DNA of 64,000 nucleotides, from positions 1-64,000 of the forward strand of contig NTHE01000037.1 of assembly GCA_002551355.1 (NCBI GenBank), in the 5' to 3' direction. The notes below the pieces were generated by a model that saw only the letters and a list, made by a program, of their open reading frames with translations, was not told where the DNA came from and ran no database searches. Shown in pieces: positions 33,507-41,793 of this stretch (its first letter is position 1; the number at the start of each line of letters is the position of its first letter). The stretch is from Streptomyces sp. man185. GTDB lineage: Bacteria; Actinomycetota; Actinomycetes; Streptomycetales; Streptomycetaceae. The translations under genes and the position numbers were made by a program.

Positions 33507-36019
33507 TGCGCGTCCCGCTTTCCTGGCTGCGGGAGTACGTCGACCTGCCGGCGACGGAGACCGGCCGTGACGTACAGGCCAAGCTCGTCTCCGTCGGCCT
33601 GGAGGTCGAGACCGTCGAGCAGATCGGCGCGGGCCTCAAGGGTCCCCTGGTCGTCGGACAGGTCCTGACCATCGAGGAGCTGGAGGGCTTCAAGAAGCCC
33701 ATCCGCTTCTGCACGGTCGACGTCGGCACCGCCAACGGCACCGGTGAACCGCAGGAGATCGTCTGCGGCGCCCGTAACTTCTCGGTCGGCGACAAGGTCG
33801 TCGTGGTCCTCCCGGGCGCGGTCCTGCCCGGCGACTTCGCGATCGCCGCCCGCAAGACGTACGGCAAGACCTCCCACGGCATGATCTGCTCCACCGACGA
33901 GCTCGGCATGGGCGACGACGGCACGCACGGCATCATCGTGCTGCCGCCGGAGCACGAGGTCGGCACCGACGCGATCGAGCTGCTCCAGCTCGTCGACGAG
34001 GTCCTCGACATCGCCGTCACCCCTGACCGCGGCTACTGCCTCTCGATGCGCGGTGTCGCCCGCGAGACCGCCATCGCGTACGGGCTGCCGCTGCGCGACC
34101 CGGCGCTCCTGGACGTGCCCGCGCCGAACGCGTACGGCTACCCCGTCCAGATCTCCGACCCGCTTCGCTGCGACCGCTTCACCGCCCGCACCGTCACCGG
34201 TCTCCAGCCCGAGGCCCGCTCCCCGATCTGGATGCAGCGCCGCCTCCAGAAGGCGGGCATGCGCTCCATCTCGCTGGCCGTCGACATCACCAACTACGTG
34301 ATGCTGGAGCTGGGCCAGCCGCTGCACGCCTACGACCGCAACCGGGTCGACGGCCCGATCGGCGTGCGCCGCGCCACCCAGGGCGAGAAGCTCACCACGC
34401 TGGACGGCACCGTGCGCGTGCTGGACGCCGAGGACCTGGTCATCACCGACAACCGCGGGCCCATCGGCCTCGCGGGCGTCATGGGCGGCGCCAACACCGA
34501 GATCGCCGACGCGGACGGCGAGCACGCGCTCACCACCGAGGTCGTCATCGAGGCCGCGCACTTCGACGCGATCTCGATCGCCCGCACCGCGCGCCGTCAC
34601 AAGCTGTCCTCCGAGGCGTCCAAGCGCTTCGAGCGCGGCGTCGACCCGCAGGCCGCCGCCGCTGCCGCGCAGCGCACGGTCGACCTGCTGGTCCTCCTCG
34701 CGGGCGGCACCGCCGAGGCCGGGGTCACCGAGATCACCTCGCCCCACGCGCCGCGCACCATCGCGATGCCGGCGAACCACCCCGACAAGGTCGCCGGTGT
34801 GGAGTACGGCCGCGAGACCGTCGTCCGCCGCCTCCAGGAGGTCGGCTGCGACGTGTACGGGCAGGACGAGCTGATCGTCACCGCCCCGTCCTGGCGACCC
34901 GACCTGAACGAGCCGAACGACCTCGCCGAAGAGGTCATCCGGCTGGAGGGCTACGAGAACCTGCCCTCCACTCTGCCCACGCCCCCGTCCGGGCGCGGTC
35001 TCACCGACCGGCAGCGGCTGCACCGCCGCATCGGCCGGGTGCTGGCCGGAGCCGGTTACGTCGAGGCGCTGAGCTACCCGTTCATCGGCGACGCGGTCCT
35101 CGACCAGCTCGGCCTGGAGGCGGACGACGCCCGCCGCCGTACGGTCAAGCTGGTCAACCCGATCTCCGACGAGGAGCCGGCGCTGCGCACCACGCTGCTG
35201 CCCGGTCTCCTCGGCGCACTGCGGCGCAACGACGGCCGGGGCAGCCACGACCTGGCGCTCTTCGAGACGGGCCTGGTCTTCCGGCCGACCGGCGAGGAGA
35301 CCCCCGCCGTCCGGCTGCCCGTCGACCGCCGGCCCACCGACGAGGAGATCGCCGGTCTCGACGCGGCCCTGCCGCGTCAGCCGCGCCGCGCCGCCGTCGT
35401 CCTCGCGGGAGCCCGCGAGCAGGCCGGCTGGTGGGGCAAGGGCACCCCGGCGACCTGGGCGGACGCCGTCGAGGCGGCCCGTTCGATCGCCGCGGAGGCC
35501 GGTGTCGAGGTCATCGTCCGCGCCGACCAGCACGCTCCGTGGCACCCGGGCCGCTGCGCCGCGCTGTACATCAACGTGAACGGCGAGGAGACCCTCTTCG
35601 GACACGCGGGCGAACTGCACCCGCGCGTGATCAAGGCGCTCCACCTGCCCGAGCGGACCTGCGCCGCCGAGGTCGAGCTGGACGTCCTGGAGCGGGCCGT
35701 CGACGGAGCGCTCCAGGCGCCCCGGATCTCCACCTTCCCGGTGGCGACCCAGGACGTCGCGCTCGTCGTCGCCGGGGACGTCCCGGCCGCCGACGTGGAG
35801 CGGGCGCTGCGTGAGGGCGCGGGCGAACTCCTCGAATCGCTGCGGCTGTTCGACGTCTTCACCGGCGAGCAGATCGGCGGGGGCAACAAGTCCCTGGCGT
35901 ACGCGCTGCGCTTCCGCGCCGCCGACCGCACGCTGACCGTCGAGGAGGCCTCGGCCGCCCGCGACAGCGCGGTGGCCCTGGCCGCCGAGCGCACGGGCGC
36001 GGTGCTGCGCGGCGCGTAG
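33506..36019 (+). CDS. pheT: Phenylalanyl-tRNA synthetase beta subunit
   Basis: An 837-residue subunit of usual bacterial length. Domains in order: tRNA-binding (EMAP/OB-like, about 40-155), the B3/B4 editing domain (about 215-390), B5 (about 415-490), the catalytic-like core and the C-terminal ferredoxin-fold anticodon-binding domain (about 745-837, [20 protein letters not shown]). It edits mischarged tyrosyl-tRNA-Phe and binds the tRNA. It is translationally coupled to pheS and followed by a very strong terminator. Confidence 0.96.
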
Positions 36020-36032
36020 CACCCTGGGCGTT

Positions 36033-36071
36033 GAGAAGGGGCGTATCCGGCCACCGGATACGCCCCTTCTC
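36033..36071. terminator. Strong terminator after pheST
   Basis: A perfect 18-bp stem (36033-36050 with 36054-36071) around a three-base loop, 13 bases after the pheT stop. It has no long T-run, as is common in Streptomyces terminators. Confidence 0.9.
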
Positions 36072-36433
36072 CGTCCCGCCGATCGGCGGAGGGACCACAC
36101 GCCGGACCGGAGCGGGAACCGGGAGGAAACGCGGTTCCGGCCGCCGTTCCGCAGCCACCCTCCTTCGTCGTCGGTCAGTGGGTCGTGCGGTCCGGGCGCC
36201 GTCCGCGCTGCCTCGGAGTGTCGGGCAGGTCGGCAGTGCGGACGGCGCGGGTGCGGGTCGTAGGCCGTTACGAGGGGGAGCCGACGACCCGGCCGCCTCT
36301 TGCGAGGGAGTTCATTCAACCGAGCCCGGGTCCCGCGCGGCAGAGCGCACAGCAGGAGGGTTCGGGCATTCCGTTCACACCCCGTGTGAATCGTGCTCCA
36401 CTAGGCTCATTGCGACACGCACCTGGGGGGACG
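36072..36433 (+). promoter_or_regulatory. Upstream region of the TPR regulator with a 17-bp palindrome
   Basis: No gene is seen here. A perfect palindrome TTCACACCCCGTGTGAA (36374-36390) lies just upstream of a -10-like TAGGCT (36402-36407), about 43 bases before the ATG at 36434. It is placed like an operator at the -35 of the regulator gene. Confidence 0.55.
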
Positions 36434-37783
36434 ATGGAGCCCAATGTCCTGCTCGAATCGCTGATCGAGGAGGCCGGTGTGTCCCGTGCGGGCCTCGCCG
36501 GTCGCGTCAACCGGGCGGGCCTGGTCCGCGGGCTGAGCCTGCGGTACGAACACACGGCGGTCTCCCGCTGGCTCAAGGGCCAGCGCCCGCGCGGGCAGGT
36601 GCCCGACCTGATCTGCGACGTGCTGGCCGGCCGGCTGGGGCGGCCCGTCGGGCTCGACGACATCGGGATGGGCGCCTTCGCCGCGTCGGGGGCGGACGCC
36701 GGCGCGGAGAGCGCCTCCCTCTCCGGATTCGTCGAGCGGGCCACCGCCCTGTGGCGCTCCGACGAACAGCAGCGCCCGCACCTCGCGACCGTCCCCGCCG
36801 TCACGGGGACCCCGGCGATCATGCCGGTCTGGGAGTGGGAGAACCCCCCGGAGGACACCGACGTCTCCCGCCCCGGGCCCGGCCGGGTGAGCGCCTCCGA
36901 CATAGCGGTGCTCAAGTCGGCCCGCGACCACTACGAGCAGATGTACCGCAAGACCGGCGGCATCGCGACCAGGTCCCGTGTCGTCCGCTTCCTCAACGCG
37001 GAGGCCGCGCCGCTGCTGCGCGGCGGCTACAGCGACGCGCTCGGCCGGAGCCTGCACCGTGCGACGGCGGGGCTGGTGGCCGTGGCGGGCATCTGCGCCT
37101 ACGACTCCGACGCCCACGGGCTCGCCCAGCGCTACTTCCACCAGGCGCTGCGGCTCGCCAAGTCCAGCGGGGACCGGGGGCTCGGCGGCTATGTGATCGC
37201 CCTGCTGGTCACCCAGTCGCTGTTCCTCGGCGACTACCGCCGCTCCATCGCCTTCGCCGAGGCCGCGCTGCGGGCCGCCGGAGCCCACATCACCCCGGCC
37301 CTCGCCGCCGATCTGCACGCCATGCAGGCCAAGGCGTACGCCCAGCTCGGCGACGCGGCGAGCGCCCGGGCCTGCATCGGGCGTGCCGAGGCCCAGGCGG
37401 GCCGGATCCACATCGGCCGGGAGCCGGACGAGACGGGGTACGTCCAGCCGGGCCTGGTCGACGTCCAGGTGGCGGAGGCGCTGCTCGGTCTCGGAGATCT
37501 GCCCGCCGCCCGGGAGCACGCGGCCTCCGCGGTGCGCGCCCCGGCGCACGACCGGGGGCGCGTGCACCGGCTCGCGATGTTGAGTCATATCGAGCTGCTG
37601 CAGGGCGAGGCCGACCGCGCGGCCGGTACAGCTGCCGAAATGGCGACACGCGCCCGGGGAATGGAGTCCCAGCGGCTGCGCGACCGGCTGCGGCAGATCC
37701 GGCGCGAGCTGGCCGCGAGCGGGTGCGCCGACGCCGTCGAAACCACCGACCTCATCGACGAGGCGCTCCGCGTGCCTCTGTGA
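36434..37783 (+). CDS. TPR-containing transcriptional regulator (NsdA-like)
   Basis: A 449-residue protein. The first 80 residues resemble a degenerate helix-turn-helix in which the recognition helix is near TAVSRWLKGQRPRGQVP. The rest is alpha-helical, with TPR-like pairs (GICAYDSDAHGLAQRYFHQA, LGDYRRSIAFAEAALRAA, AEALLGLGDLPAAREHAASA). Streptomyces carry several such proteins, for example NsdA, a negative regulator of differentiation and antibiotic production. Which developmental process this one controls is unknown. The ATG at 36434 was chosen because earlier in-frame sequence is promoter-like DNA. Confidence 0.8.
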   Translation: MEPNVLLESLIEEAGVSRAGLAGRVNRAGLVRGLSLRYEHTAVSRWLKGQRPRGQVPDLICDVLAGRLGRPVGLDDIGMGAFAASGADAGAESASLSGFVERATALWRSDEQQRPHLATVPAVTGTPAIMPVWEWENPPEDTDVSRPGPGRVSASDIAVLKSARDHYEQMYRKTGGIATRSRVVRFLNAEAAPLLRGGYSDALGRSLHRATAGLVAVAGICAYDSDAHGLAQRYFHQALRLAKSSGDRGLGGYVIALLVTQSLFLGDYRRSIAFAEAALRAAGAHITPALAADLHAMQAKAYAQLGDAASARACIGRAEAQAGRIHIGREPDETGYVQPGLVDVQVAEALLGLGDLPAAREHAASAVRAPAHDRGRVHRLAMLSHIELLQGEADRAAGTAAEMATRARGMESQRLRDRLRQIRRELAASGCADAVETTDLIDEALRVPL

Positions 37784-37833
37784 GCTCCACCGACGCCCCG
37801 CCGTTCGTTCACCACCGCGGCCGAGCCTGCTGG

Positions 37834-37851
37834 CATGTTGACCCCAACATG
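37834..37851. promoter_or_regulatory. Perfect 18-bp palindrome at the NUDIX start
   Basis: CATGTTG-ACCC-CAACATG is a perfect 7-bp inverted repeat. It covers the upstream candidate ATG (37849-37851), which argues that this is an operator and that translation begins at the GTG at 37870. Confidence 0.6.
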
Positions 37852-37869
37852 TCGAAAGGCGGCAGAACC

Positions 37870-38400
37870 GTGCAGTGGACGAACTTAAGCGAACAGAATG
37901 TGTACCAGAACCCGTGGTTCCGGGTGAATCTGGCGGATGTCGAGCTCCCCGACGGCAGCCACCTCGACCACTTCGTGATCCGGCTGCGCCCCGTCGCGGC
38001 CGCCACCGTCGTCAACGAGGCGAACGAGGTGCTGCTGCTCTGGCGGCACCGGTTCATCACCGACAGCTGGGGGTGGGAGCTGGCCGCGGGCGTCGTCGAG
38101 GACGGCGAGGACATCGCGGTGGCAGCGGCCCGGGAGATGGAGGAGGAGACCGGCTGGCGCCCCGGCGAACTGCGCCCCCTGCTCACCGTGGAACCGTCGA
38201 ACGGCCTCACCGACGCCCGCCACCACCTGTACTGGTCCGACGAGGCGCACTGGACCGGGCATCCGCAGGACGCCTTCGAGTCCTCACGCCGGGAGTGGAT
38301 ACCCCTCAAGGTGGTCCCGGACATGATCGCCCGGGGCGAGGTGCCCGCCGCGAACATGGCGGCCGCCCTGCTGATGCTGCACCACCTGAGACTGGGCTGA
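37870..38400 (+). CDS. NUDIX hydrolase
   Basis: A 176-residue protein with the complete Nudix box at residues 74-96 (GVVEDGEDIAVAAAREMEEE, then TGW), which coordinates Mg2+ and cleaves a nucleoside diphosphate linked to another moiety. ADP-ribose pyrophosphatases are the closest functional type by pattern, but the substrate is uncertain. GTG at 37870 is favoured (AAAGGCGG upstream). ATG at 37849 would add seven residues but lies inside a perfect palindrome and lacks a Shine-Dalgarno. Confidence 0.88.
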   Translation: MQWTNLSEQNVYQNPWFRVNLADVELPDGSHLDHFVIRLRPVAAATVVNEANEVLLLWRHRFITDSWGWELAAGVVEDGEDIAVAAAREMEEETGWRPGELRPLLTVEPSNGLTDARHHLYWSDEAHWTGHPQDAFESSRREWIPLKVVPDMIARGEVPAANMAAALLMLHHLRLG

Positions 38401-38512
38401 CCCCGGCCCCGTAAGAACCGCTCTCCGGTACGCGCAGGAGCCGGCCCCGGGGTGGCCGGGACCGGATCCTGGCGGCGTCGAGGCGGCTCGGCCGGACCAC
38501 CGGCACGTCACC

Positions 38513-39709
38513 TCATCGAGGCGGCGGATCTCCGAGCAGGACGGGAAGAGAATCCAGCCCGCGAACGAGCCGGGTCCGCCGCCAGTCCAACCGGTCCGCC
38601 GATACGGCGAGCCGGATGTTCGGGAAGCGGATCAGGATCGCGCGTAGGGCGATGTGGGCTTCGGCTTTCGCGAGTGGTGCGCCGACGCAGCGGTGGATGC
38701 CGTGGCCGAAGCTGAGGTGACCCGTCGCGTCCCGGTCCAGGTCGAGCTGGTCCGGTGCCGGGAAGCGTTCCGGGTCACGGTTGGCGGCTCCGAGGGCGAC
38801 GAGTACGGGGACGCCCGCGGGGATCTCGGTTCCGCCCAGGGTGATGGCTTCCGTGGTGAACCTGAAGGTGGAGGTGCTGACCGGGGCGTCGAAGCGGAGC
38901 AGCTCGTCCAGTGCGTGCGGGATGGCGTCCGGGTCGCTGCGCAGGCGTTCCATCGCGGCGGGGTGCCGCAGCAGGGCCAGTGCGGCGTTGCCGAGAAAGT
39001 GGGTGGTCGTCTCGTGGCCGGCGACGAGCAGCAGCACGGCCAGGGACACCAGCTCCTCCTCGTCGAGGCGGTCCTCGCCGTCGCGCGCGGCGATGAGACG
39101 GTCCAGGAGCGAATCGCCCGGCCGGAGGCGCTTCGACGCGATGAGGCCGATCATGTACGCGGCGACGGCGTGCGAGGCGGCGTCGGTACGGTCGGGCCGT
39201 CCGGCGGCGAACAGTTCGGCGGACCAGTGCCGGACCTTCGGCCGGTCGGTCTCCGGCACGCCGAGCAGTTCGCAGATCACCATGACCGGAAGTGGGACGG
39301 CGAGGTCGGCGACGAGGTCGACCGGCCCGTCGGCGGGCCACCGGTCCAGCAGTTCATCGGTCAGCCTGGTGATGAAGGGGCGGATCCCGGCGACAGCGCC
39401 GCTCGTGAACGCACCGGTGACCAGCTTGCGGAGCCTGGTGTGGCGCGGCGGGTCGCTGGCCAGCATGGTGTGCGCGACGGCGGGATGCAGCCGGCGCTTC
39501 GAGTCCTTGCCGGCGAAGAAGGCGGAGGTGTCCTTGGAAAGCCGCTCGTCGCCGAGAGCCTGCCGGGCTTCCGCGTATCCGGTGACCAGGTAGCTGTGGC
39601 GCCCGCCGGCCCCGGATGCCACGGCCTGCACGGGGCACTCGGAGCGCATGGCCGCGTATGCGGGATAGGGGTCGCGGGCGGACCGGCTGTCCCCGGCGGC
39701 GTCGTTCAT
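38513..39709 (-). CDS. Cytochrome P450
   Basis: A 398-residue soluble bacterial P450. It shows the I-helix oxygen-activation motif AGHETT (230-235), the K-helix ExxR in ELLR (269-272) and the haem-binding loop FGHGIHRCVG with proximal Cys341. It hydroxylates an unknown substrate and needs separate ferredoxin and reductase, none of which are adjacent. The ATG at 39709 has GGAG 9-10 bases upstream. A TTG start five codons earlier is unlikely. It lies just beyond the displaced hbd 3' end on the same strand. Confidence 0.93.
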   Translation of the reverse strand: MNDAAGDSRSARDPYPAYAAMRSECPVQAVASGAGGRHSYLVTGYAEARQALGDERLSKDTSAFFAGKDSKRRLHPAVAHTMLASDPPRHTRLRKLVTGAFTSGAVAGIRPFITRLTDELLDRWPADGPVDLVADLAVPLPVMVICELLGVPETDRPKVRHWSAELFAAGRPDRTDAASHAVAAYMIGLIASKRLRPGDSLLDRLIAARDGEDRLDEEELVSLAVLLLVAGHETTTHFLGNAALALLRHPAAMERLRSDPDAIPHALDELLRFDAPVSTSTFRFTTEAITLGGTEIPAGVPVLVALGAANRDPERFPAPDQLDLDRDATGHLSFGHGIHRCVGAPLAKAEAHIALRAILIRFPNIRLAVSADRLDWRRTRLVRGLDSLPVLLGDPPPR

Positions 39710-39785
39710 GGTGTCGCACTCCAAGCGGCGAGGTGTACCGGTGACCAGACGCCTGTGGGCGGTGCGGCACGCCCTTGCCGAACAA

Positions 39786-39832
39786 CCCGCCCCGGCGCGC
39801 CCGGCGGCGTGAGCGCCGGGCCCGCGGGCGGG
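39786..39832 (-). terminator. Hairpin after the displaced hbd 3' end
   Basis: An inner perfect stem GCCCGGCG/CGCCGGGC (39799-39806 with 39814-39821) is extended outward by CCCGCC/GGCGGG. It is the counterpart of the terminator after the intact gene at 41746-41788, so the duplicated unit includes the original downstream terminator. Confidence 0.65.
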
Positions 39833-39835
39833 TGG

Positions 39836-39950
39836 TCAGGCGTACGGGTAGAAGCCCGACCCGGTCTTGCGGCCGAGGCGGCCCGCGTCGACCATCCGCT
39901 GGAGCAGCGGGGGAGCGGCGTACAGGGGCTCCTTGTACTCGGCGTACAAC
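39836..39950 (-). pseudogene. Displaced 3' end of a 3-hydroxybutyryl-CoA dehydrogenase gene
   Basis: The minus strand encodes YAEYKEPLYAAPPLLQRMVD and AGRLGRKTGSGFYPYA followed by a stop. This is the last 37 codons or so of the intact gene at 41794-42663, and the 101 bases at 39848-39948 match 41803-41903 at 98 of 101 positions. The two ends differ after GSGFY (PYA here, AY in the intact gene), and each is followed by its own terminator hairpin. The upstream part of the gene is missing. It is a fragment separated from its parent by the islet, not an independent gene. Confidence 0.9.
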
Positions 39951-40180
39951 TGGTCGGCGCTGGGCGCCCTGGTCGGTGTTCGGGGAAAGACTACCTACCC
40001 GAGCGTCGAGGACCGCCTGATCGCGCTCGGTTCGACGGCGTCTTCGCCGGCATCTGTCTGGAGCAGGCGCTCAAGGGACGCTTCAGGTGCGGTCCGCCGC
40101 GTTCGGTGTTCTTGGCTAGCCGCCCCGGAAGTCGCGCCCAAGGCACTCGTCCTCACTGCTTGGGCCCGCTTCCGTACGGC

Positions 40181-40843
40181 CTACACCCCGCTGCGTTTCC
40201 CCGGCCAGTACTACGACCCGGAGGCCGGTCCCCACTACAACCTCTTCCGCCACTACGACCCGGAGACCGGTCGCTACACCTCCCCGGACCCCGCTCGGCC
40301 TCGGCCCCGCGCCAAATCCGGTTGCCTATGTGCACAATCCGTTCACGGTCTGTGGTCCCCTCGGGCTGTCGCCGTACTCGCGGTTCAAAGGTCTGGGTTG
40401 GCTGAGGGACAAGCTGCTTGAGCGCCCGTCATACCGGTACCAGCGGCTCGTCACCGACCAGAGCTACGAGCAGCAATGGATCCGCCGGACGGCCGGGAGC
40501 TCTACGTCGACGGAGGCCCGCGGGACGGCTGGATCACGGAGGTGAAGTGGACCGGCGGTGACAACCTCGGTGAATGGAAGAAGTCCCCGTACAACCCCGA
40601 TTTCATGCATTACAACGAGAGCCGGCTGAGAGCCGGCTTGTCGCCCAGGCAGACAAGTTGCTCCCCCTCAACGAGGACCTGGGAGGCAAGGGAGTCCGCT
40701 ATGTGGTGTCGAATGAATGGAGTGCCGCGCATGTGAACGAAGTGCTGTCCAAGGCCTTCCCCGAGGCCTACGCCAGCGGGCAGCTGAAGGCGTATCACGT
40801 GCCTGGCAACGGCATGAGTGGAATGAGTTCATGGCTGCAGTGA
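40181..40843 (+). pseudogene. C-terminal fragment of an RHS-repeat polymorphic toxin, frameshifted
   Basis: The RHS core end is unmistakable (RFPGQYYDPEAGPHYNLFRH, then YDPETGRYTSPDP). It is followed, across frameshifts, by LGLGPAPNPVAYVHNPF and a variable C-terminal domain with GRELYVDGG, DGWITEVKW, KLLPLNEDLGGKGVRYVVSN and HVPGNGM. That domain looks like a restriction-endonuclease-fold nuclease toxin, with the E-x-K of TEVKW as a candidate catalytic motif. Three lesions are visible: one extra G at 40293, a one-base loss near 40481, and an 11-bp tandem duplication (40617-40627 and 40628-40638). The core upstream of about 40190 is absent, so this is a displaced, inactivated tip. Confidence 0.85.
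40617..40638 (+). repeat. 11-bp tandem duplication in the toxin pseudogene
   Basis: GAGAGCCGGCT occurs twice in direct succession. Deleting one copy restores a continuous frame reading YNESRLVAQADKLLPLN, so the duplication is a frameshift mutation and appears to be an inactivating event. Confidence 0.85.
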
Positions 40844-41313
40844 TCGCAATGCTGGAAGAGCTGAGGGACATCACCCCGGTGGCCGCCGGGAGCGCGGCGG
40901 CGTGCTTCGGGGCCCGGGAGTGGATGCCCAGAGGTAAGCCACGCGACGGCGTGGAGACGTCGTGGCAAAAGGGCGGTGTCCGGGGCTGGATCCAGACGTT
41001 CCGCACCGGTGCGGTCCGCGTCTCGTTCGCCGTCTGGATCCGCGACGTCGACGAATCGGGCTACTTCGACGACCTGGATGCCGTCTACGAGCAGGGGAAG
41101 CAGGTGCTGGCCGACTTCCTCCCCGAGATCGAAGAGTCCCCGCTCGCCGGCCACCTTGTCGAGGCTGAGCAGACGGAGGCGGACAGGGACGAGTTCATCA
41201 AGCTGAAGAAGTGGACCCTTGGCGCCCGGACCCTGACCGCCGGTGTGATCCAGCAGGACGCCGATCTTCCGGTGATGGTCATGGTGGTGCTGGAGGAGCC
41301 GGGGGCCGCCTGA
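40831..41313 (+). CDS. Putative immunity protein of the RHS toxin
   Basis: A 160-residue acidic soluble protein of no family I recognise. It begins at an ATG that overlaps the end of the toxin domain by 13 bases, the usual position of an immunity gene behind a polymorphic toxin. The frame is intact although the toxin is broken. Features include GGVRGWIQTFRTGAVRVSFA and a C-terminal LPVMVMVVLEEPGAA strand. The assignment rests on position, since no immunity-family motif is identified. Confidence 0.6.
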   Translation: MAAVIAMLEELRDITPVAAGSAAACFGAREWMPRGKPRDGVETSWQKGGVRGWIQTFRTGAVRVSFAVWIRDVDESGYFDDLDAVYEQGKQVLADFLPEIEESPLAGHLVEAEQTEADRDEFIKLKKWTLGARTLTAGVIQQDADLPVMVMVVLEEPGAA

Positions 41314-41745
41314 CTGAGCCCGTACGCCAGGCCGCCCGCGTCTCCATCAGATGCCAGTCAGTGAGGGCGATGGGGAGGCGCAGACCCCTCTGGGCGTGCC
41401 GACACGGGACAACATGAGCGCACCCAACTAGTGCCTTCTGAACAGGCGAAACAACATCTGGCGGCACTCCCGGGCACGGTGTGTCGGACCGCTCGTGGAC
41501 TCGCGATGCGTAGGTCCCAGGTCCGAGTCGCAGGGACTTTTCAGGGACTTTCAGCTCTGTCGGAGGGACATCCGAGGGGGTTTTCGCAGTACAAGCACGG
41601 AAGGCTGCGACAGCGCTGAAAGGCCCCGGGCTTCGGGCCCACGCATCCGCGCCGTCGCTCCATAGCGCTCCGGCACGGGGTCGGTTCGGCAGTGAAAGAC
41701 GAGGCTCTCTCGGAGCCGCACACGGCCCTGACCTCGGAGAACGTG
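41314..41745. other. Non-coding remainder of the islet
   Basis: No supportable gene is present. A short direct repeat (CAGGGACTTT twice near 41530-41555) and a tRNA T-arm-like stretch near 41518-41542 are present, but no cloverleaf can be folded. It looks like decayed accessory DNA. Confidence 0.5.
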
Positions 41746-41788
41746 CCCCGGGCGGGCCCGCCGACGTGAGCGACGGGCCCGCCCGGGG
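41746..41788 (-). terminator. Terminator of hbd
   Basis: A perfect 15-bp stem (CCCCGGGCGGGCCCG at 41746-41760 with 41774-41788) and a 13-base loop, ending 5 bases before the minus-strand stop at 41794. Confidence 0.88.
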
Positions 41789-41793
41789 GACGG

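Larger units (their letters stand above)
39949..41793. mobile_element. Candidate inserted islet with RHS toxin tail and downstream immunity candidate
   Basis: The 1.85 kb between the two hbd 3' ends carries an RHS pseudogene, an intact downstream ORF and non-coding debris, with visibly lower GC than its surroundings around 40320-40850. An intact gene 3' end on one side and a displaced, slightly different 3' end on the other is the pattern left by an element that enters at the 3' end of a gene and supplies a replacement end, or by homologous recombination. No integrase or transposase survives. Segment 39949-40180 has no recognisable coding content. Confidence 0.55.

Noticed and set aside
39949-40180. 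Possible transposase remnant left of the RHS fragment
   Set aside because: Reading all frames gave no DDE or other transposase motif and no terminal inverted repeats.
41518-41542. tRNA T-arm-like sequence (GTCCCAGGTCCGAGTC) that could mark an attachment site
   Set aside because: No acceptor, D or anticodon arms can be placed around it, so neither a tRNA gene nor a tRNA att site is supported.
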